Part shown: positions 62,384 to 64,000 of the stretch, piece by piece
Layout: each line of letters starts with the position of its first letter
Numbering within the stretch: position 1 is the first letter of the stretch
Source: Cercis canadensis
Taxonomy: Eukaryota > Streptophyta > Magnoliopsida > Fabales > Fabaceae
Direction: 5' to 3'
DNA: 64,000 bases
NCBI GenBank assembly: GCA_003255065.1
Contig: QAOA01001448.1
Span: 1,072,825-1,136,824 of the forward strand
Made by a program: the position numbers and the translations under genes
The notes under the pieces: generated by a model
Database searches by the model: none
The model's input: only the letters and a program-made list of their open reading frames with translations
Told to the model about the DNA's origin: nothing

Positions 62384-62773
62384 ATGGACTTTGGGCACAT
62401 CATTTTCGCGATAATAGGTTTCTCAACCTCATTCTTCTTTTGTGTGCCAAATCTCAAGAGATGGCACAGGCAGCAAATCGCAACACAAAAACTAAGAATG
62501 ATTAATGAAGCATTGGAAGTGGCAGAAGAAAGAGTTGTGAGGTTCCAAGAAAGACATGACCGGATTTTAAGTCAGATATGCGCGTCATACTTGACGAATA
62601 CAGAGCTCGTAGACGCGTTGGCAGGTGCTCGAGCCACCATGAAAGAGGCATTGGAGTTTGCTGTTGATTTGAGGAGGATTCAGTTCAAGATCATTACCTC
62701 TTTCCCAGATGCACTTGATGTTCTTATGTTGGATACATCAAACCACAACACGAGGACGCCAAGGAATAGCTAG
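62384..62773 (+). CDS. Small membrane-anchored coiled-coil protein, unknown function
   Basis: A single-exon frame encodes 129 residues starting MDFGHIIFAIIGF. An N-terminal hydrophobic helix (about residues 5-23, ending FFFCVPN) is followed by a basic KRWHRQQ. A long charged helix (about 30-105) with coiled-coil character follows: KLRMINEALEVAEERVVRFQ, then ERHDRILSQICASYL and TNTELVDALAGARATMKEAL. The tail is short and polar. The even helix, normal codon use and ATG in a clean context suggest a real gene of a conserved plant family, but I do not know its function. The layout (tail outside the membrane, coiled coil) suggests a membrane tether or complex subunit; this is inference. Confidence 0.7.
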   Translation: MDFGHIIFAIIGFSTSFFFCVPNLKRWHRQQIATQKLRMINEALEVAEERVVRFQERHDRILSQICASYLTNTELVDALAGARATMKEALEFAVDLRRIQFKIITSFPDALDVLMLDTSNHNTRTPRNS

Positions 62774-64000
62774 ACCCTTACTCTTCCAATTTTCTATATT
62801 CCTCACCTTCTTCTTATTTTCCAATTCTGTTTATTCCTTTTATTTTTACCATATCAATGTAAAAAAACAAATTAACTCTTAATGAATGGGATTTTTTTAA
62901 AATAGAGCATTGCTATGTTACTCAATAATTTTACACTGAATATAAGATCGTGGTAAGACTAATATAGCTTATAATAGTCATCGGCCAAAAAAAATATATA
63001 TATATATATAGAGCTAATAGTAGTTGTCAATTTCACCACAGTCGGAAAAATACTTTAGGCAGCATAACTTTTTTCTTTACTTATATAACTGTGTAGCGTT
63101 TTGCATCACATTCATTAAATAATGATTTCATTTTAGAAAAAAAAAAACTACCATTTATGCGTGTATCCACTTGAAAAATAAAAAATAAAATAAAATTGTG
63201 CAACTTAGTAAAAAAGTTATTGCTGACTAAAAAATATTTAAAGTCATTCTCAAAATTTTATAAATTTCATGTTTAAATTCAGTTATAGCAAAAATACTAA
63301 ATAAAAAAAGTGATTATGCCATACATCATACTTTATTTACTTATTTATTTTTTTGATTGGTCATACTTTATTGATTGCTTTGTAAAATATGTACATCTAT
63401 TTTGATTTTTAAGAGAAGTAACTTCATTTAACTTTTTTAGTAATAAATTGTTCCCATATCAGTTTAGGTATATTCTTTCCAAAATCAATTATTCCATCTT
63501 CAACTCCCTACAAAAGTCGATTATTAGAAAAGCTAGAATTATCTTATCTTGCGAGTTAACTCATTTGTAATTGTAACCCAAACATATCGGTATTATCGGG
63601 ACTGCCAGCGTGGCCTATTTGGTTTAATTACATCATTAAATTTCGTATTTAACCGAGCATATATTACCTCGCTTGAATCTGAAGACATGGATAGCCAGCG
63701 TGTCATTCGCCTGAGCCGTGCGATTACCAATCGTCAGGGGCCTATACGTAAATTTGAAAATCCAGTTGGTTTTCCCGTCGCTTGGGATCCCAAACTTACT
63801 CGGTTCAATAGAACATCCTATTGGCTGGAACTCAAATACTCGGATTGCTAACGTGGTGTAGCCTTGACCGTTTGATCCCATACTGACAGAACAGCGATAT
63901 CTCCAACATTTGGCATTTAGTACGATTATTAATACCCCGCGCTCTCACTCGTTTGATCACTGAATTCAAACAAAGCAATTCAGAAGAGAGTCCCCCTAAT
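62774..64000. other. Intergenic to the window edge
   Basis: It is AT-rich to about 63540, with an (AT)n tract near 62994-63010. From 63540 on, base composition becomes more even and less repetitive, with short frames on both strands (for example 63549-63851 on +). This could be the promoter or leader of a gene beyond the edge. No protein was recognised. Confidence 0.5.

Noticed and set aside
1..64000. CRISPR arrays, operons or bacterial-type systems
   Set aside because: Spliced plant genes throughout; no spaced direct-repeat arrays or prokaryotic gene clusters are visible.

Overview
This is nuclear DNA of a flowering plant. The genes are split by short GT-AG introns in AT-rich DNA, and their products are plant-type: an NADPH oxidase of the RBOH family, a class I formin, an isoprenylated heavy-metal-domain protein, ER-lumen BiP and RECQSIM. 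Codon usage, protein wording and the type of Mutator element suggest a woody eudicot, with Citrus as my best guess (inference, not proven). The window includes assembly gaps (single N at 33441, NN at 35291-35292, N at 57005).

Layout. 368-7514 is a complete but decayed Mutator-like transposon (MULE) with a 9-bp target duplication. It carries a MURA-type transposase on + and, tail to tail on -, a plant mobile domain (PMD) gene. 12649-16081 (-) is the checkpoint clamp subunit RAD9. 16383-21101 is a transposon cluster: a foldback MULE with captured coding-like DNA, a 585-bp hAT-like element, a tandem 256-bp duplication and a 285-bp MULE-type MITE. 22517-24134 (-) is a HIPP metallochaperone-like gene. 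25002-26205 is a hAT element that has picked up an ABCG-type ATPase exon fragment. 27412-32294 (-) is an RBOH NADPH oxidase. 32.3-44.2 kb is gene-poor: a tRNA-derived SINE, another hAT element, a MULE-like element with a second copy of the 585-bp element nested in it, and a 1.97-kb foldback MULE with a duplicated arm. 44275-47686 (+) is a class I formin. 49532-52246 (+) is an ER-lumen BiP, with an exact ER-stress element upstream and an unusual NDEL terminus. 52605-54128 is another long-TIR element. 55002-61159 (+) is RECQSIM. It is followed by a tRNA-Gly(CCC) at 61538-61608 and a small membrane-anchored coiled-coil protein at 62384-62773.

The host genes do not form a pathway. RAD9 and RECQSIM both concern genome maintenance and RBOH and HIPP both relate to stress and redox, but plant gene order rarely reflects function. 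The most informative layer is the transposons. Target-site duplications can be read directly for four Mutator-type elements (9 bp), three hAT or hAT-like elements (8 bp) and one SINE (16 bp). At least two of these elements carry host-like coding sequence.
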